Shown one piece after another: positions 59,580-64,000 of a stretch of DNA of 64,000 nt (the first letter of the stretch is position 1; the number at the start of each line of letters is the position of its first letter). The notes beneath the pieces were generated by a model. The model worked only from the letters and a program-made list of their open reading frames with translations. It had not been told where the DNA came from and did not search any database. Location: positions 157,031,627 to 157,095,626 of the forward strand of contig NC_086039.1 of NCBI RefSeq assembly GCF_036323735.1. Reading direction: 5' to 3'. A program made the translations under genes and the position numbers. The DNA comes from Rattus norvegicus (taxonomy: Eukaryota > Chordata > Mammalia > Rodentia > Muridae).

Positions 59580-60760
59580 CTTCGAGGAATGTCCTCTCTG
59601 TCAAGGTTAATGACTCCAAGATAACAGAAACAGCATGAGTCCGAGAGGTGAGGGTTTGGCTAATGTCTCAGCAAAATGGTAAATGCTGAGACCTTCAGGA
59701 CAGCCCTCGAGGCTGTGGGAAAGAACTCTAAAAACATAGGTTCAAAAATATATAATTTCTCAACTCTGCAATATATAAGGATGCAATATGAATTATATGA
59801 GGGGCTATTCAGACTTAGAAAAATAGAGGCAACTGTACTATGAACCAGCTTGTCAGAAAGATACCAAGGGAGGAGAAAAAGATTTAAGGAGTGATGATCA
59901 CAGGGCAAGATCCCACCTAGCTATCTTATTGTCTGTGCTTGTACTTGCTCTCTTTCTAAGAGTCAAGGGGCTAGGGTCATGGAATGCTGATTCATGGGAT
60001 AATCAAAAGGAAACCTGGGGTAATGCCTGTGCTGATATGCAAATAAAAGACTGGGCTTTTGGTCCCCTTGAGATGAGCTAGCAGAGAGCTATCGAAGTTC
60101 TTTAGAATTCTTTTCTAGTGAGAGCTGAACTGTCTGAAGATCACTAAAGAGCAAATATAGCTCTATAAGAGTTTTTTCTAACAGGATGGCTGATTTTGGT
60201 TGGAAAATCCATGGAGAGCTAACACGGTTCTTTCAGAATTTTTCATAGCTCTTAGGATTTTTTCTAACAAGATTTCTGCCTTGTTTTAGAAATCCCAAGA
60301 ATTAATTAGAAATCTAACACAACTCCTTTAGAATGCTTTCTAGCAGCTATCCAGAGAAGGCTGTTTAGAGAACAAACATAGCTTTTAGAATGTTTTCTAG
60401 CTTTCTGATTTTGATCGGAAAACCCAAGAATTATTTTTAAAATTTTTCTAACAGGATTTCTGATTTGGTTGGAAAATCCAATAATTTTTATAGTAGCTTT
60501 CTGACTTTGATTGGAAAATCCATTTGCTATCCTGGGAGCTTTTAGAATTTTTTTTTCTATCAAGAGATCTGTCTCAAGTAGAGAGAGCTATCTCAAGAGA
60601 GCAACTACAGAGCCAAGAGCTATCTACAGAAAGCTTTCTAGAAGGCCATTTTGAGCAGAACATAGACTCTCAGCTTGGACCCATAATTTGACTTCAAGTC
60701 CTTCCCTCTCTTGCTAGGCTGTTAAGAGGATTTGTATTAATGGTTGCCTGTGGTGATAGT
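59580..60760 (+). mobile_element. LTR/ERV-like fragment with degenerate tandem interior
   Basis: An AATAAA-bearing segment (gcaaataaaagactgggctttt near 60040) is followed by a repetitive block (60080-60660). No coding motif is seen. The retroviral assignment is tentative. Confidence 0.35.
60080..60660 (+). repeat. Degenerate tandem array (ggaaaatcca-type units)
   Basis: Variants of ttctgattttggttggaaaatcca recur near 60190, 60400, 60450 and 60500. Variants of agcttttagaattttttctaacag recur between them, at an irregular 60-90 bp spacing. It looks like a decayed minisatellite. Confidence 0.7.
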
Positions 60761-61411
60761 GACATGTGACAGAGCAAGGTACACAAGGCTGGTGAGATAC
60801 CAAAGAAGGAGCTCAATAGGAGTGCAATGGGTCCATTGAGGGATTATATTTATATATTTTGTTGTTTGTTATTTTGAGACAGGAACTCACTGTGTATTGA
60901 AAACTGGCCTTGAAATCACTACATAGCAAATTCCTGGCTTGCTTCTTTTTACATTGGTGGATCTGTTTTGCCTTAGAGAAAAATACTGAAGAAAACCATC
61001 CACAAAAGGAAGTCACTATTGAACGGAATTTCCAATACATCCAGTGCTTAACATACTTCAGTTCAGACTTAAGTCCCAACAAACTTCCCCAGGAAATGGG
61101 ACATAGGGAACATTGCCTCTCTAATACTAATGGTTTGCTAGGCTCTCACTACACCTGGATGCCTCTGTTACCCCACTGCACCAGAGTCACCCTAATTTAA
61201 CCAGCAAGGGACAAAGCATGGGGTAGCAAGAAAAGAACCATTCATTCCATTGTAGGTAAGTCACCAAAGAAGAGCACATACCTGCTCTTTTCATCTGTCC
61301 TCACCCTGACTCTCTCCCTGGCACTTTCCCAACCCTTCATAGGTGAATCTCAAATTATCTCTTGACTGCTTCTTATTTTGGGAACCAAAATGTAAAGGGG
61401 GCTTTCCTTAC
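60761..61411. other. Tex28 intron next to the large exon
   Basis: A B1-like scrap at 60862-60950; otherwise unassigned. Confidence 0.45.
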
Positions 61412-62136
61412 CTGGTTTTCTTTTCCTGGAGTGACTCCAGTATCCTCCGCACATCAATCATATGACTTTCCTTGAGGTTTTGATGGGAGAGCTGAAGGCT
61501 AGCATGAACCTTCTTGGCTTCTGTCAGTTCTTCTTTCATCTTCTGCAAAAGTAGTTTTTGTTGCTGGGCCACATACTTTTTGTCTGAAAATTTCCTCTGC
61601 TGCATGCCTGGCAAGTGACTCTCTAGAGTAGAGGACCTAGCAACGTTGATGGGCAGGCTATCTTCCCCATCTGGCTTGGACAACTTGGAATATAAAATCT
61701 TCCCACCTGGCTGCTTATGGCTGTCCATCCCACTGTCCACATTCAGCACTAAGCTTGTGGGACTGCAGCCCTCTTCCAACTCCTTCAGCTGCTGATGACA
61801 CTGATAGAGTTTTCGTTCTATGTGAGCAATAGTGGCAGAGGTGCGCTGGTTCACCCTTTCAAAGGCCTTCCGGATGTGTGGGGCCTGGTGCCGGTCAGCT
61901 TTGGATATCAGTTTGAGGTAGCTCATGGTATTTTCATCCCTACTGGCCTTCTCCACTCTCAGCTGCTCTGAGAGGTAGAAGATTCGGTGTTTGACACCTT
62001 CCCTCACATTCCGGGCAAGCTCGCCATCCGAGAAGCTAGTGTGACTGCTAGGGCAATCCTCATGGGAGGAAGACAGAGACCTGTAGGAGGGCACGTTGGG
62101 GGGGAAGGTTGCACTTGAGCTCTTGGTACTTTCCAC
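61412..62136 (-). CDS. Tex28: TEX28, large coding exon
   Basis: The 725-nt exon encodes about 241 residues with no stop codon. Acceptor is caatgcag|GTGGAA and donor CCAG|gtaagg. The product is hydrophilic and helical: an N-terminal Ser-rich segment (SSSATFPPNVPSYRSLSSS), a conserved coiled coil (YLSEQLRVEKASRDEN), a second (KAFERVNQRTSATIAHIERKL) and a third near the end (QQQKLLLQKMKEELTEA). It ends with two bases of an Arg codon completed by the next exon. By comparison with the human protein (about 410 residues) only the first few residues are missing. The in-frame ATG just upstream (MMLTEH...) lies in intron sequence before the acceptor and is unlikely to be used. Confidence 0.93.
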
Positions 62137-62900
62137 CTGCATTGGGAAATAAGAAAACATACACAAGTGCTCTGTGAGCATCAAATAGAAGATTTGAACA
62201 TGTATGGAGTCACTTCAGAAAAATATACGTGTACATTTGACAGTATTGTGTATGTGATTTGTGTATTCACAATAGGCCCAATGCAGACTATGGGGAGGTG
62301 GGGTTCATTTTCTGGGCCATCACTCCCTCCTTTTCAAAACCTACTCCTTGCTGGTACCCTAATACAAATCTTAGATGGGTATAAACTGATGTCTACATCA
62401 GCCTTACCTGCCCTTGAACCTCTCTTCCTAGTATCTATTCCAAGAATTACCAATTATGTCTCTCATTTATTAGGAGCTGTTATAAAGTAGCAGTACACTT
62501 ATTCCCATTAATCCATATGGCTTTCTGTATTACTATTTCTGGGAGATAGGAGGAGAGGTAGAAGGAGACATAGGTAGAGAAATTTCTATGCTAACAGGTT
62601 TAATCATTTGCCCCACTTGTTATTTACTGAGCATTAATGAGACAAGGTAGGTAGAGAGTCAGATGAGGGTAATGTACTGCTATACAACAAAGGAAATGAA
62701 CCACAATATTGAGGTATATGAAGGAATATGACGAGCATATTGGTGAACCGAAGAAACCAAACAGAAGACTTCACATGGTATCTGGTTCTGTTTAGATAAA
62801 TTTTAAGACCATGCAAAACTAAGCAATCTTACATAGGAATGTCTACATAGGTGACAAACTATAAAAGCAAAAACCTAGTAATGAGTAGCATAAATGAAGT
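62137..62900. other. Upstream Tex28 intron, unassigned
   Basis: No initiator exon matching the expected TEX28 N-terminus was found here on the minus strand. Confidence 0.5.
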
Positions 62901-62904
62901 AGAA

Positions 62905-63050
62905 ACTTGAGGGTTCTTTGGAAAGTTGGTTGTGTTGAATGGTGTTTTGCTGGGGCAAACATATGAAGGAGTGTTTTCCTGAAGTGGACACAGGTGAAAA
63001 GCTAAGGCAGACTCATGAAGGAACATTTAGCTGAAGCAGACACAGGACAA
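62905..63050 (+). repeat. Dispersed repeat shared with 2411-2560
   Basis: Same sequence as 2411-2560 in opposite orientation; it passes directly into L1 at 63051. Confidence 0.8.
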
Positions 63051-64000
63051 AGAATGGCTGAAAAGTACCTAAAGAAATACTCAACATCCATAGTCATCAG
63101 GGAAATGCAAATCAAAACAACCCTGAGATTCCACCTCATACCAGTCAGAATGGCTAAGATCAAAAACTCAGGTGACAGCAGATGCTGTCAAGGATGTGGA
63201 GAAAGAGGAACACCCCTCCATTGTTGGTGGGAGTGCAAACTTGTACAGATACTTTGAAAATCAATTTGGTGCTTTCTCAGAAAACAGAATAATTCTATGT
63301 CAAGACCCACCTCTACCGCTCCTGGGCATATACCCCAAAGACACTCCAACATCCCACAAAGACACTTGTTCAACTATGTTCATAGCAGCTTTATTTGTAA
63401 TAGCCAGAAACTTGAAACAACCTAGATGTCCCTCAACTGAATAATGGATAAATAAAATGTGGTACATCTACACAATGGAATGTTATTCAGCTATTAAAAA
63501 CAAAGACAATTGGATTTTTGCAGGCAAATGGATGGAATTAGAAAATATCATCCCAAGTGAGGTAACCCACAGCCAAAAGGACATGCATGGTATGTACTCA
63601 CTAATATGTGGATATTAGCCATAAAGTACAGGATACCCATGCTACACTCCACAGACCTAGAGAAGCTAAACAAGAACGTAGTCCCAAGAGAGGAAGCCTG
63701 ACTCTCACTTAGAAGGGGAAATAAAATAATCATAAGAGGTAGATGGAGCAAGGGAACTGGGAAGGAAGGGGGATGGGGAGGGGAATGGGGGATTCAGAAT
63801 CAAGTGTGGGGAAGGACAGGAAAATGACTCAATGTCCATGAAAATGAATGGAAATCTGCAACTGACAGGGGTATGGAGGTAGGAGGCATCTCCAGGATGA
63901 GACACAGACCTGAGATAAGGGAGGCACCCAAGAATCAATGGGGATGATCTTAACTGCGGCTTACTTCATTGGCCATATGGAACCTGAAGAGGCCACCTCC
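63051..64000 (+). mobile_element. 5'-truncated L1 running off the window
   Basis: Sense ORF2 (ggaaatgcaaatcaaaacaac, atagcagctttatttgtaatag), polypurine block at 63750-63800, then 3' UTR to the last base. The frame is interrupted. Confidence 0.92.

Noticed and set aside
62137..62184. Tex28 starting at the in-frame ATG before the large exon
   Set aside because: That stretch precedes a good acceptor (caatgcag), and its residues do not resemble the known TEX28 N-terminus.

Overview
This window is mammalian nuclear DNA. It is almost certainly rat (Rattus), X chromosome, from the red/green cone-opsin neighbourhood. Rodent origin is shown by dense B1, B2, B3 and B4 SINEs and rodent L1 fragments. 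Rat is indicated by at least eight near-identical young ID SINEs (the BC1-derived family that expanded in rat), several with clean target-site duplications. No bacterial-type genes, operons, CRISPR arrays or phage genes are present.

Two protein-coding genes are readable, and they point at each other. (1) The middle/long-wave cone opsin gene Opn1mw lies on the + strand from about 24700 to 45080. It has six exons (coding 24769-24865, 30047-30343, 33187-33355, 34552-34717, 37969-38208, 44883-44993). The exon lengths are 97, 297, 169, 166, 240 and 111 nt, total 1080 nt, giving an intact 359-residue opsin with canonical splice sites throughout. (2) Tex28, a testis-expressed coiled-coil membrane protein, lies on the - strand. 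Its last three coding exons are at 62136-61412, 46761-46626 and 45783-45427. They are in phase and encode all but the first few residues; the initiator exon is not in the window. The two stop codons are only 433 bp apart, which matches the known opsin-TEX28 order on human Xq28.

Layout. 1-24600: repeat-rich upstream DNA (LTR piece, L1 fragments, many SINEs, ancient L1M, an Oip5 processed pseudogene near 17.0-17.5 kb, an LTR-like block with three 50-bp CRE repeats at 21.24-21.36 kb, and a candidate cone enhancer near 23.6 kb). 24600-45100: the opsin gene. Its intron 5 is enlarged to 6.7 kb and carries an antisense class II endogenous retrovirus remnant (3' LTR plus decayed pol). 45200-62140: Tex28. 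Its 14.65-kb intron holds a 2.6-kb L1 with target-site duplication, an unusual L1-mobilised copy of an endogenous-retrovirus transcript (52336-55851), an LTR-like block and a degenerate tandem array. 62140-64000: upstream Tex28 DNA ending in another L1.

The window does not contain a new biological system that I can defend. The most interesting items are structural: the processed retroviral transcript with a 14-bp target duplication, the CRE tandem array upstream of the opsin gene, a 55-bp-arm hairpin in opsin intron 5, a twin-primed L1 inversion, and a micro-inversion inside an L1 beside a (TA)34 tract. Repeat family names are recognised by eye, without a library search, so sub-family names and edges are approximate (often +/-10-30 bp).
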